Positions 12,368 through 24,640 of a stretch of 64,000 bases of DNA are shown in pieces. The translations under genes and the position numbers were made by a program. The stretch is taken from assembly GCA_028023455.1 (NCBI GenBank), contig JAQFVV010012398.1, forward strand, positions 5,914,682 through 5,978,681, written 5' to 3'. Under the pieces are notes generated by a model. The model was not told the DNA's origin and ran no database searches. It saw only the letters and a list, made by a program, of their open reading frames with translations. Every line of letters begins with the position of its first letter. Positions within the stretch are counted from its first letter, which is position 1. Source of the stretch: Epiperipatus broadwayi (taxonomy: Eukaryota > Onychophora > Udeonychophora > Euonychophora > Peripatidae).

Positions 12368-14366
12368 CTCAAATGCTCTAACTTTCTTTAACTTTGGTGC
12401 AGTCAATTATTTATATGTAATTATTATTTGATTTTATATGTATGCTTTTGTTATTATTAATATGCCAATCTCAAGCAACCTGATGAGCTGAATTTCTCAA
12501 ACTCTTTCCATTCCTCCTTTTAATTAAACCTCCATGAATTAAGGTTATTAACATTCCCTCAAAACATGATTTATGATTAATTAATGTGCTTGCCAGATTG
12601 TTTTATGAGTCAACATTTTGTTGTGTTTTTGTTATAAAAATTGTTATTTGTTCAACTCCAAATAGAATAAAGTAATTCTACATGAGGTAAATCCATCACT
12701 TAAGCTAATTAACACTTTGAAATCTTTTAAAATTTTATTTATTTAAATTCTGAAAGGATGACCTATTAGTTGTTTTCTATACAACTGCTAGTTTTCTTTT
12801 ATTTTTCATACTCTTAAAATATCAAATATTTAAATATTTTAGTTATTATCAAAATCCATGAAGTTGGGATTGAATTATTTTAAATAGCAGAAAAAGGAGG
12901 GGGTCAAATATTAATGTATTTTTTTTAATTAAAGGAAATATATAGATATATATATATATGCTGCTATAATATATATATATATATATATATATTATAGCAG
13001 CATAATGCATATTGTTTGTATAAATTATGGCATTAAAACAAGGGGGCAGTTATTTTAGAGCAGTAAATCCTATTCAATGTCATTAGTGACATTTATCCAT
13101 ACTGCATTATTGACATTCAGTTTATCTTCATGAATATGTATGTGTGCTTCTAATCTGGGGGTTGCGACAGAATCGAACCCATGGATTTCTCATTGTGTTC
13201 TATCCTGTGAATAGTTGAACTTTTCAGGATTTTCTCCATATAAAAGGCCTCTATGTATCAGTGATTCCAGGATGCCTGGCCTATGCTATGCCTAACCACA
13301 TTTTTCTAAGCACTGCACTAAGAAGGGGATCTTAGATTTCATTCTTATCCAGAAGCATGACCTTATCTTTGATTTCTCCACCATTATGTCAGTACCGCCA
13401 CTTCTAAGATTATTATTTCTTTTGCTTCATGACCCAGTTTTGATGCTATAGTATAAAAATTGTGCTCTGCTCAAAAATATATATAAATACCAAATATCAC
13501 TAGTTTTATTAATTAATAATGTCATTTCAGTTTTATTTTACAATCCCACTGTTATGATTTATTATTTTTGTATTTAAGAGTATATGCCTTGGGGAAAATC
13601 AAGGGTTCTGTCTTTTAAATGTTATTTATAAGAATTTTCAATAAATATTTTGTCATATAATCAAATATAATTTTTCAAATGTATTTATTTATTTTCACGA
13701 TGGCAATGGTGTGAAAATAGCTTTTCTTATATATATATATATAATGAATCCCAGAATTCTCCCCAAAATAATATGTTAGTCACCGCATTTCAGAAACATA
13801 AACCAAAGCATTAATAGCAATATTATGTAATTCTTTTAATAAATGATAGGTATCTTAACACAATACCCCCCAAAGATGTATGTTTATGGATATATATTAT
13901 TCAGTAAATAAAAGAGCATATGAGAAACATTAGCGTGAATTCCAATATGTAATTATCTACTGCTTGATAGACCACTCATTCACACACATCCCAATGTATG
14001 TAATCAAATTATTAAGTTATTAAACTATTTTTATTGTCTTAATTTATTTGAGTTGTTTGAATTATCCTTTCTCCATTTCCACACATACAATCATGCATAT
14101 CCCTATTTTAGTTCAGTTATAATGTAGTTAATATATGTCTCATTGTCTTTTTCACTCTGTTAGTGGGCTGGATTTTAGAATAAATTCTCATGTGCCATCA
14201 TTATATGTTATTCATTAGGTATTTGAACTAAGGCTTAGGGAATGGGTTTGAATCCAGGTTGGTCTCTGATCTAATTCTCAGGCTTGAGGGGCTTGAAGTG
14301 CATTTTGTGAGTTCCAGCTCATGTTAGAAAAATGAACATGTTTTGACTGGTACAATATCATTTAAC
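12368..14366. other. AT-rich intergenic or intronic DNA
   Basis: No credible ORF apart from the palindrome described separately. A GGTTCGATTC B-box-like string occurs at about 13168-13177 (minus) without a convincing A box. Confidence 0.4.
12947..13008. repeat. Near-perfect AT-rich palindrome
   Basis: TATGCTGCTATAATATATAT is followed by its inverse ending TATTATAGCAGCATA, with only (AT)n between. A cruciform-prone site or an expanded (AT)n inside a small hairpin. Confidence 0.7.
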
Positions 14367-14506
14367 CCTATGTTTTAAATATTAGTAAAAATCAGTCAAT
14401 ATGTAATATATAAAGAGCCAGCTAATAACTCTAAACAAGCTTATTTTTTATTTTTTATTATTATAAATGCTACAAGAGAAAGGACCTGAAGCCTTTATCT
14501 ATGATT

Positions 14507-14550
14507 GCCCCCAGACTGGTTTCAAGCTATGACTCTCTTCAGTGAGGAGC
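14507..14550 (-). ncRNA. Type I hammerhead ribozyme, best-formed copy
   Basis: Minus strand: CUCCUCA-CUGAAGA-GAGU(CAUA)GCUU-GAAAC-CA-GUC-UGGGGG. All catalytic boxes are present (CUGANGA, GAAA, GUC). Stem I has six pairs (A-U, C-G, U.G, C-G, C-G, U.G), stem II four pairs with a CAUA loop (two are G.U), stem III the two-pair AC/GU minimum. Cleavage would follow GUC at 14516-14514. This reading is directly visible; activity is inference. Confidence 0.75.
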
Positions 14551-14847
14551 TAGGACATTAGATTCAAAATACTAACTCAAGCCAAGCATTTATCTAATTC
14601 TTAAATATTAAAAAAAAGATCTAAATCTTCAGACACCTACATATCTTTAAATTTAGCTCTTTAACTAAAGAAACTATATGGGTCTGAACTAAATTCAATG
14701 ATCCCATATATTAGTAGGCTTAACAATTTAATACAGCCAAAGCCCTAATAGCAAAATTATAATATTAGTAAAAATCAGTCACATGACTTATATAGCTTGC
14801 ATTACCAATATGTAATATATAAAGAGCCTGTTAATAGCTCTAAACAA

Positions 14848-14888
14848 TCTCACTAAAGAGAGCCATAGCTCGAAACTGGTCTGGGGAT
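14848..14888 (+). ncRNA. Hammerhead ribozyme, inverted partner with G5 mutation
   Basis: Plus strand: UCUCA-CUAAAGA-GAGC(CAUA)GCUC-GAAAC-UG-GUC-UGGGGA. Stem II (860-871) is a perfect four-pair GAGC/GCUC helix, supporting the fold seen in the minus partner. The catalytic G5 is A, so cleavage should be lost. Confidence 0.65.
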
Positions 14889-15022
14889 GGGGACAATCAT
14901 AGATAAAGGCTTCAGGTACTTTCTCTTGTAGCATTTATAATAAAAAAATAAAAATAAAAATAGAATAAAAAAACTTGTTTAGAGTTAATAGCAGGCTCTT
15001 TATATATTACCTATGTTTTAAA

Positions 15023-18000
15023 ATAAAATATGAACAAAACATACACATTTTTCTTTTCTTTTTTTTTTAATGAAAAATGTATACACACAGATATAATACC
15101 ACAAATGAACAGTCTTGTTTCTCCTTTTTATCCACTAGTTTATCATACCTCCTGGTTCTTTTTTTCTGATCCTAATGTGTAGAGACGATTTTCCTTTAAG
15201 TAGAGAAGACAAGCATCAATGATAACTATCATGGATTTGAATTCAATTATTTTCGCATTTAAATTCTGATATTTTTTTTAAGCATATAATATATTCAAGC
15301 TTTTAAAACAATAGGTGCTTAGTCGATGCAAAATCACACTTCACTGGCTTTATTTTTCCTTTTCATGTATAAAGATAATTTTTTTTCACTGACAAAATTC
15401 AGTTATATCCAAGTGAATAATAAATGCCAGATTTTTCTTTCCAAATTAAGAAAGTAAAATTTAAATTGCTTAATATCACATATAAGCTGAGTTAATCGAT
15501 CTTGTGAAATTCATTGATCAGAATAAGATATCCATATACATATCATGGGGTTAGTATTTATGACAAGTAAGTAGATCAAATTCCAGATTTTGACATTTTG
15601 TTTTGTTTTACAATTTGCCATATCCCTTGGAATTTCATCAATGAGCTGCCCCCAATTGAATGGCAGATGATTGAGTTTATCCTTCCATGAATTGAGAAAT
15701 TAATCACTTAAAAATATAAAATTTCAACAAGTTTTTAAAGATGAATATAAACCTGTACATCCTAGGCAATGATAAAATCCCACAAACTCAAGTTGCAGCA
15801 TTTTGGTTCTATTTGTACCATATTCTTGCTGACATTAATGTTGTCAGGACATCTGTTCAATATCACTCAAATTTTGTTTGTTAATATAATTAATTGCTTC
15901 TGTTGATATTGAAAATAATAAATGAATGTCAACTTTCACTAAGCCTATCAAAAAATGAAAACATTTTAGGTTTTACCATGCAAAATTTGTACTACACATC
16001 ACAATCATGACAGAAAGAGGAACCACCATTAGATTATGAAGTTTTCCACATTTCTCATATCAGTGTTGTTGATACTATAGTTTAATTAAGTCAGAGATAT
16101 AGTATCTGATTCTATAAGAAAATAAGCATTCAAAGACAAAAGACACATATTTTGTTTTGGAACAAACATTCTATTTTGGTGTATTAATTCTGTAGGAATA
16201 AAATAGAATGTTGTTTTATGAACCACTTATTGCTTATCAGAGCATACATTATTTTTATGTAATAAAAAATAATTGAATTACTCAAGTGGCAATGGCAGAA
16301 CTGAACTATAATATTTAGACATTGAGATCCAGAGTCTTCTACCCTGCACCAAAGCACACAAAGCATTATTAAATGTGGTGAAAAAACTTGAAGTAAAATG
16401 CTTGAGTGAATTACAGCTTGAAAAACCTTGTTAAAAATTCAAGATTTTAAAATAGACAGAAAAAGATAGAATGTCAAGCAATATTATAATTGATCATTAT
16501 TGCATCTCGGAAACAAGAGTCGAACTGCAAAGAAACTCATTGGTCTCACCCCACGAAATTGGACTTTTTTGTATTTGATTGAAGAAACAATTTTTTAATA
16601 ACTTCAATTTACTTCATAAAAAAGATATATGTAGCTATAAAATAACATCTGGATTATAATAAACTTAAGAAAATAAATTATTCTTATAAAGTAAAGTTTA
16701 TAATGTTATAAGATGTGATCAAAAGCATTTTGTACATTCATAATAAAATTCTTTAAATCTTCATGACAATGAGAATTGTTGGGGCATAAACCTGAATTAC
16801 TCTTGATATTTTTATTTAATATGAATAACTCTTTGTCTGATATACCATCAATCTCTACAATGTTATTTTTTCACATGTAGAAAGCTTGAAAGCCTGAGTT
16901 CAAGTCCTTTATAATTATATTAAAGTTAGTGTAGACAATATACATATATTCAAATAATACATATTCAGTCTGTATTTTGCCCATCACTCCTCTGTACAAT
17001 TAAAAGAACATGTGTGAGAGGTTAGATTGACTTGGGGTCAATGTGAGTATGACAATAATATTGGCTTCAATAAGGTCTTTGAACATTCTATCCTCAGATT
17101 TTCAATGAAATGATGACTAGCAAGACAAAAAAAGAGAGCCCCTCTCAAGACAAATCAAGCTCTTATATTGCATGGGTTCTTTCATCTCCCTCCTGAATGG
17201 TTGACCTTCCAAACCATTTATGTCTGTGTTTTACTTGATTAATTACCTACTGTTTTTTTGTTGCTGTTTTAAACTTATCCTCTCCTGAATGATTGACCTG
17301 CCAAACCATTTATATCTAAAATTTTAATGGATTGACCACCCATTGTTTTTAAACTTATACATTCCTGTGTCACAGATATCACACAATTTTCTTTAATATT
17401 TTTCCACTCATGGAAATCTCCCCAAAGAACAAATGAAAGAAAACTCTCCCCAAAGAATAAATGAGAGAAAGCTCTTCCCCCTTTTTCCTTTTTCTTTAAT
17501 AATAATAATAAAAAAATGCATAGCAACCCAATTTCAAACCCAGAATCTTCACCGAAAATTGGCCACTATAAATGAATCATTGAACTTCTTTAAAGGAGAT
17601 CCCCAATGAGATAACACATGATAATTATTATTCAATAATTAACTTTATAATTAAAATTCACAACTAAATCATATACATACACACACCCCTCATGCATACA
17701 ATTCTAATTAGACGGATTGCTCAATACTGATTAATTCTTCATCTTTTTTTTTTGACAATTTGATTTTATGAATTATTGAGTTTTAACTTATTATTGTGAA
17801 ATTACGATTATCTATTTTCATTCTCCCAAAGTTGTTTTGTAAATCTCATAACCCCCTCCCTTCTCTCCAATCTCCAACTACTAAAATAATGTATAAATAT
17901 TACTGATCTATAAATTTCTCAATTATGTCTTTGGATATTAAATTACCTTATGAATTGATACTAAATAAAATAATTTTTGTTTAGAAATTTTTATGATTAA

Positions 18001-18229
18001 ATGTTTAGTTTGCATACCAAGTAAAATTATGCAATCCCTAAGAATATGACTTGGATTCAAACTTAGCATTGGCTAGAAAGCTTGTCTGTAAATATATATA
18101 TAGCTCATGAGGGAAATTTTATCAAACACTGTCACACATAACTATGTCTAAAATCTAATGGAGATTTAGGCAAATCCAAGGGCTACAATATATATATATA
18201 TATGTTGATACAAAGATCTTTACAGGTGA
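15023..18229. other. AT-rich intergenic or intronic DNA
   Basis: Nothing coding recognised. Minus ORFs at 16184-16366 and 17275-17526 have no family features; 17395-17475 contains a short direct repeat of CTCCCCAAAGAA in the second. A fragment of the 33-kb repeat lies at 17014-17106. Confidence 0.4.
17014..17106 (+). repeat. Fragment of the 33-kb insertion family
   Basis: GAGGTTAGATTGACTT, TTTGAACATTC and CTCAGATTTTCAATG occur in the same order and spacing as at about 33625-33727. A lone, diverged piece. Confidence 0.55.
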
Positions 18230-19135
18230 CATATATAAATGATATATTTTGCAAGTTCATCCATGTATGATTTTGATTATGAATATACTAACATTTTGGC
18301 TTGAACACACAACTGGGTGATGAATAGAATATTATAAAGATGTTTGTAGTGGCACTACAAACATTGATTTATAATAATGTTAAAGTTATACCAGTAGAGA
18401 AACTCAGATATATATATAATTGAAAAATAAAGATCAGAACATTTGTAGAGTAATATATTTTTAAAAAAATTATTGCAAATAAGAAGAAATTTGCATGTGT
18501 CATCATCTTTATTGGTACAATTTGGTCTTTTTAGTATCTCAATGACTTCACTGACCTTACATTGGTAGAGAATGTATTGGACATATTCTAAAACATTATA
18601 ATATAAAAACAACATATTCTATATATCAAAAAATTAGTAACATCATAATGAAACCTAAAGATTCAATCCCTCATAAGGCTCATGGAGTTTTTGAAATTTC
18701 ATATGATATTTTAAATCTTTTTATATAGGTATGCATATGCTAATGCAGTTAAGCAACACTCATCATCATCAGCACTTTTACTCCAGGTATGGATTCAGGT
18801 CACACTATTGATTTCTCTAATACCAGGATCATATACACATATGACCCTCTCTATCAATGTAAGGTTAAAAAAGCCACTGAGATACTAAAAATACCAATTT
18901 GCATCAATAAATATGATGATACATAAAAACATCCTCCTATTTGGAAGATGTTTATAAGAAAATATATTATTCCAAACTTTTTCTGACTTTTATATATTTG
19001 TTTTTCTTTTTTCTTTTGGTGGATCTTTAACATTATTATAAATCAGTGTTTACAGTGACTTTACAAACATCTTTATAATATTCATTACTCAGTTGATGGC
19101 TTGTATGATGAAGCCTAAATGTCAATATATTCATC
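18230..19135 (+). pseudogene. PLE remnant with GIY-YIG endonuclease traces and inverted end
   Basis: Diverged copy of 4290-4860. Plus strand near 18651 encodes KPKDSIPHKAHGV, typical of the start of a PLE nuclease, and about 18802-18905 encodes HTIDFSNTRI and then ATEILKI, similar to the nuclease tail of PLEs (H.I.F..T.I ... REA.EI.K). The 3' end (19030-19135, ACAAACATCTTTATAATATTC) is repeated inverted at about 18240-18375, the same inverted architecture as other insertions here. Disrupted by stops; not functional. Confidence 0.5.
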
Positions 19136-19204
19136 ATCAAAATCATACCCAGATAAACCCACAAAACGTATCATTTATATATATAAATCAAACCATATAT
19201 TGTA

Positions 19205-21735
19205 ACAGTCCATGTTTTTTTCCCTTTTTACATATATATATATATTTCTACATTAGAATGTACTAGGAATTAAATCCTCAGGTTAATGTGTGTTAGACAC
19301 ATTCACACTGACTATCTTTGGACTGAATATCCTAACTAACAATAATGGTCACATTGGATATAAACCATATTTCCTAACCATCATTTCAATAAAACATGTT
19401 CAAGTAAAGAGTGGCTCTATTTTTTGCTGCAGATTATGGTGCCATCTCTATGACGAGAAACATCTATAGGACAGATTCAAATCTCTCCCTAACTTCTTAG
19501 ATATTATCCTCTTCATTAATGCATAACTAGCTCAGAAAAATATAGCAATGTATCTCAGTGTGCATAACAAGTCATACTTTTACTAGATTTGGAATGAGAG
19601 AAAGAATACAATTAGATTTAAAAGTAATATGATAAAAATAAAAATTACATATCTACAATATTCGCAATCATTATAGTATACTTTTTTTTATAAATCTACC
19701 ACATTATATTTGGGAATAATAGATAGGAATGTATCATATTGGAGAAAAATCATTTAACTGGATTAAATTTATCTTACGAGCTCCGATATGTTTCATAAAA
19801 ATCTAGAACAATCACACGATATTTATTTTTAAATTAACGTCAATCCATAACATTAAAAAAAAAATATCGATAAATAAATCTAAATGTACAAATTATAATC
19901 ACTGTTAATTATTAATCATCGATCAAGAAATAAATTTTAAATTCTGTTTGAGAAATATTAAATATTAATCAGAAAAAATTACAATCAATTTTATAATTTG
20001 GTAATATAAGTTAGAAAACTTTTTACTTTAAATCAAATTAATGTTATCATATTACCAAAATTTAGATTTTATCATTAGTCAACTAATAAAAATAGATTTA
20101 AACTATTTTAAAAAATGAATCTATAAAATAGTTACTATCAGTAAAGTTTAAATCTTCTTTTTGTGTATTTTCTTGGGTTTTTCTCCAGGTAAAAATAATA
20201 ATACGACAGAATATGCATTCATAATGGATAGGTTGACAAAAAATGATTGAATGATAACAGACATTGCTTGTTCCAGTTGGTGCAGGAAGAAACAACCAAT
20301 CTTTAAAATTGGTATCAGCAGGCTACATAGCCCAAGTTGACCATTGTACTAATAAAATTTTTTCACTTTTAGCCATTGTATAGTTTTTTATGTTAGCCGT
20401 ATTTATACTTCACAATTTAGCAGCTTCTTAAAATAACTGAAAATGCCGTTTTAACCAGTTTAAATTTCTGTAATGCTGTTTTTTAAAAAAAATTCTTAGG
20501 TGATTGAGATAAGCCACAAATCCTTGATTGAGATAATGCTATAGTTTTCGTCCAATATACACAGAAAGTGTCAACTAATGCTATCCATGAAATCAAACTC
20601 AACAAATCAGATATCTTTATTAATTGCCATAAATTAATGAGTTATTAAATTAATTATATTTTTTTTATTTACTAAAAAGAACATTTTTTTTGTTGCTACA
20701 AAGAAAAATACAAAACTATTTCTTTTATCTTTAATTTCATAGATTAACATCTTTTCAAATCTTTTTATTATTATATACACAGATTTACTAGATAAATTTT
20801 TAATAACTAGTGGATAAGTAAAAAAAAATTTATTAACTTATTTAAGCAAATATTTTATCTAGCGCCAGTGCTTGCAATTATATTTCATTCCAATATCAGC
20901 CTTTCAAGCTAATTGAGCACGCGCCTTTTGAGTGTTAAATAAATGAATACTCTCCTCTTCAATCCAAGATATAGTATTTATGCAGGAATAAAAATAATCC
21001 TCTTATTACTACGACTCAAATTCTTTTATATGAGCAAATCTGAAGAACTGTTGAAGAGAGCGTGAGTAGATTCTCACTTTAAATTACTATTTACGATGTT
21101 TTTTGGCTGAATGACATCGGTGTAATTACTTAGAATTTACTAAATGTTATTCTTACTGAAACTTAATTATGAGTAAATAAGCAAATATTTTATCTAGCGC
21201 CATGCTTGCAATTATATTTCATTCCAATATCAGCCTTTCAAGCTAATTGAGCATGCGCCTTTTGAGTGTTAAATAAATGAATACTCTCCTCTTCAATCCA
21301 AGATATAGTAATTACACTGACATCATTCAGCCAAAAAATATCGTAAATAGTAATTTAAAGTGAGAATCTATTCACGCTCTCTTTAACAGTTCTTCAGATT
21401 TGCTCATATAAAAGAATTTGAGTCGTAGGAATAAGAGGATTCTTTTTATTCCTGCATAAATACTATATCTTGGATTGAAGAGGAGAGTATTCATTTATTT
21501 AACACTCAAAAGGCGCGTGCTCAATTAGCTTAAAAGGCTGATATTGGAATGAAATTAACTTATTTAAGTAAATAGACTATCTGTTCATTTTATTTTTTTA
21601 AAATATATATATATATGTATTTTATTGCTATGAATACAAAAATAAAGAAATAAAAAAAACGACTTTTACAAAAAAAAAAAAGTACTTCCGACTAGGGTAC
21701 TTTGGTCATAACTAGGATTTATGATTATATATGGG
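19205..21735. repeat. Ancient local duplication, copy 1
   Basis: Collinear with 22190-24640 (offset about 2.9-3.0 kb). Shared anchors in order include GGAATTAAA, GACTGAAT, CTGCAGATTATGGTG, CTAACTTCTTAGAT, TTTGGAATGAGAGAAAG, AATCATTATAGTATACTT, GGCTACATAG, CAGATATCTTTATT and TTTAAGTAAA. Divergence is considerable. Copy 1 alone carries the fold-back at 20847-21553. No gene recognised; the minus ORF 20098-20295 is not supported by the other copy. Confidence 0.8.
20847..21553. mobile_element. Nested fold-back insertion with 15-bp TSD
   Basis: ATTAACTTATTTAAG is directly repeated at 20832-20846 and 21554-21568. Between them the segments run A (20847-20980), B (20981-21130), a short spacer, A again (about 21181-21309), B inverted (21310-21465), A inverted (21465-21553). 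A contains GCGCCTTTTGAGTGTTAAAT; B contains GACTCAAATTC and CATCGG. Arms are nearly identical, so the insertion is young compared with its surroundings. No ribozyme core or ORF found. Confidence 0.8.
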
Positions 21736-22189
21736 GCAGATGAAGCTTGAAAACCAAAAGTTCAAACTAAAAGAATCACATTGCCAGCAATAGATTTAAA
21801 AGGAATCTATAATCTGATTTTGTAAGTCTACAGTATATAGAGGAAACCCACAGAAAATAAGACCCTCTTACTATTTCTAACTTAATGTCTTTGCCCTCAT
21901 CACTCTTATTTATTTAACCTGTATATTATCTACTCATTTGCTGACCTATCCTATCCCTATTTTCTACTCTCATAACATCTAAAAAAAATTTTTTTAGTCC
22001 ATTCACTGATTCCAAACTTCTCACATTCCATTAACTAAATCTTAATATTTCTCTACTTTTTAAAAATTTATATTTATTATATATGTATCACACTTACATG
22101 TTTTGGTATCAAAATATATACTGGTTATTGGCTTCTCATATATAGTATATAGAGGGTTGTTCTATCAAGTCGCACTTTGACATGTCAAA
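21736..22189. other. Spacer between duplicated blocks
   Basis: AT-rich; no structure recognised. Confidence 0.4.
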
Positions 22190-24640
22190 CATAATGGTAC
22201 ATGTTTTTTTACTTTTTATAATTCTACATTCCTACATTAAATGTATGAGGAATTAAACTCTGGGGTGTATTAGGAACAACCATAATGATTATCTATGGAC
22301 TGAATGTCCTAAATAACTATGCAGGATAAACTGGGCATCTAGTTATATTTTCTGATCATCATTCCTACAGAATATGTCCAAATAAAGAGGGAATCTTTTC
22401 TTTGTCAATATAGATAATATTTATTTATAACTGCCATACTGCAGATTATGGTGTTGCCATCCTTTAACTAGAAACAGCTGTACATCAGTTTCCTCTCTAA
22501 CTTCTTAGATGCTATTGTCTGCATTAATCCACAACTAACTCAGAAAAACATTGCATTGTATTACAGAGTGTGTGATAAGTTATACTTAACTTGATTTGGA
22601 ATGAGAGAAAGAAAAAGGGACATTTAGATTTATAAGTAATATAAATAAAAAAAATATTTATATATATACAATATTTACAATCATTATAGTATACTTCTGT
22701 TATGAATCAAATGTGCAATAAATTTATTTAGATAGGAATGTATTCATATTGGAGAAAAGTCATTTAATTGGATTGAATTTACCTTATGTGCTCTGATAAG
22801 CTTAAGTAAAATCTAAATCAATCAGACAATTATTATTTTCAAATCCACACCACACTATAACCCTACAAAAACAATTTAAATAAATCAACAAATGTAAATA
22901 TGCAAGTTATAATCACTATTAATGATTAATTATGGAACAAGAAATAAATTATAAATTCTATGTGATATTATTTTTAAATCTTATGCTAAAAAAATTTAAA
23001 TGTGTTTGGAAAATGTTAACCATCAATTGGAAAAAATTATGATGAATTTTTCATTAATTGGAACTTTTTTCATTCTAAACCAAATAGTTCTTACCATATT
23101 ATCAGAATTTAGATTAAAAATAGGCTTGAACTATTTTAAAAAAATGGATTTATGGGGCAATCACTATCAGTAAGCTTCAAGATTTCTTTTGGTGCACTTT
23201 TATTCTCTCTCAGGTGAAAATGATGGTACAGACAGATTATGCTTTCATCATGGATAGTTCAACAATTGAAACATAGTAGACACTTATTCTAGTTTATCAG
23301 CTGTTGGTGCAAGCAGGAATGATGTACTTTTAAAATTAGCATTGGCAGAAGGCTACATAGCAGTCCCATATTAAATTGACCATTGTATAAAAGTTTTTAC
23401 CCTAGCATAACAAGACTTTTAACCATTGTACAGTTTTCCATGTTAACTGAGTTTATAGTTTACAAGTTAGCAGCTTCTTAAAATAAATGAAAATGCCATT
23501 TTAACCAGTTTAAATTTTGGGAATGCAGATTTTCTTTTTTTAAAAAAGAAATCTTATCTGGTTGAGATGAGCCATGAATTCTTGATTGAATCAATATTGT
23601 AGCTCTGTTTAAAATCAAAAAATTCGAACACACACCAAAAACTTTCAACTAGTATCTAACACCACTCTACATAACAATATTATCCATGATTAAACTTAAA
23701 GTCAGATATCTTTATTTATTGTCACAAAATCATTTTTAAAATTAATTACACTTTTTTTGTATACTAAACATTTCTTTGTCTCTACAAATAAAAATAAAAA
23801 CAAAACAAAAAAAAAATTCTTTTTATCTTTTATTTCATTGACATTAGTCAAACGAGAAGTCTGCACTATTTCTTAAATATTACAAATTTCTACGCACTCA
23901 CCCCACTGGCAAGAGTTTAAAAAACTTAAGTGAATCACTTAAGGTTAGAGCACACATTCTATATACACCAACTCTTACAGACTATGCTTAAATTAGGGCT
24001 TGAGTCTATTGTGTGCCTGATGTTATAATCATATATTAAATTTTGTACAAATCTATTTAACCTATTGCAGGATTTGTACAATTGAATATTTAATTATAAC
24101 ATCGGGCACACAATAGACTCAAACCCTGATTTAGCATGGTCAGTGAAAGTTGGTATATATAGAATGTACATTCTAAACTTAAGTGATTCACTTAAGTTTT
24201 TTAACTCTTACTGAGTGCGTGGAAATTTATAATATTTAAGAAATAGAGCATTATAGGAAATTGACTTCCTGTTTGAATAATTTCAAAGTTTTCAGCGATT
24301 TATAATAATAGATTTACTTTAATTTCATTGATTAATATTTTTCTAAACTATTTTTTTTCCATATCAATATATAAATTTACTAGATAAATTTTAAATTACT
24401 ATTGGATAAATAATAATTTTTCATTAATTTATTTAAGTAAACAGATTATATATATTTTTGGGATCAGCAAAGTACATAAATTAATTTCTTTTTCTTAAAA
24501 AAAAGTATTTTAATGCTATGAACAGAAAATGAAAGAAATAAAGACTTGCGACTTTTACTAAAGAAAAAAAATTAATTCGGACTTGGGTGCTTTTGATCAT
24601 AGCTTGAATTCTTAGAAGACTTTAGGATTATACATAAAAT
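22190..24640. repeat. Ancient local duplication, copy 2
   Basis: Partner of 19205-21735. Where copy 1 has the 20847-21553 fold-back, copy 2 reads straight through (ATTAATTTATTTAAGTAAA near 24424). Where copy 2 has its own insertion, copy 1 reads straight through (CTTTAATTTCATAGATTAAC near 20730). The two insertions therefore post-date the duplication. Confidence 0.8.
23842..24321. mobile_element. Fold-back insertion with about 10-14 bp TSD
   Basis: ATTTCATTGA is repeated at 23832-23841 and 24322-24331, with further imperfect identity outward. Arms of about 185 bp (23870-24053, inverse 24070-24256) contain TTAAGTGAATCACTTAA, ATTGTGTGCC, and a terminal AAATATTACAAATTTCTACGC-like end shared with the small fold-back at 48098-48260. 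No ORF. Confidence 0.75.

Larger units (their letters stand above)
14380..15009. mobile_element. Second hammerhead family: inverted-copy insertion with 13-bp TSD
   Basis: CCTATGTTTTAAA is directly repeated at 14367-14379 and 15010-15022. Inside, arms of about 140 bp (14400-14545 and 14865-15010) are inverted copies carrying one hammerhead each, and a direct repeat (ATGTAATATATAAAGAGCC near 14400 and 14807) adds a partial tandem unit. Architecture matches the first hammerhead family but the sequence differs (unit ends in TAAAGAGCC, ribozyme stem II differs). No ORF. Confidence 0.75.

Noticed and set aside
13140-13215. tRNA-derived SINE on minus strand, B box GGTTCGATTC
   Set aside because: No A box at the expected distance and no cloverleaf; a single 10-bp match is not enough.
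20847-21553. CRISPR-like or satellite array from the repeated A segments
   Set aside because: Only three copies in mixed orientation with a TSD, in a eukaryotic context; it is a fold-back insertion.
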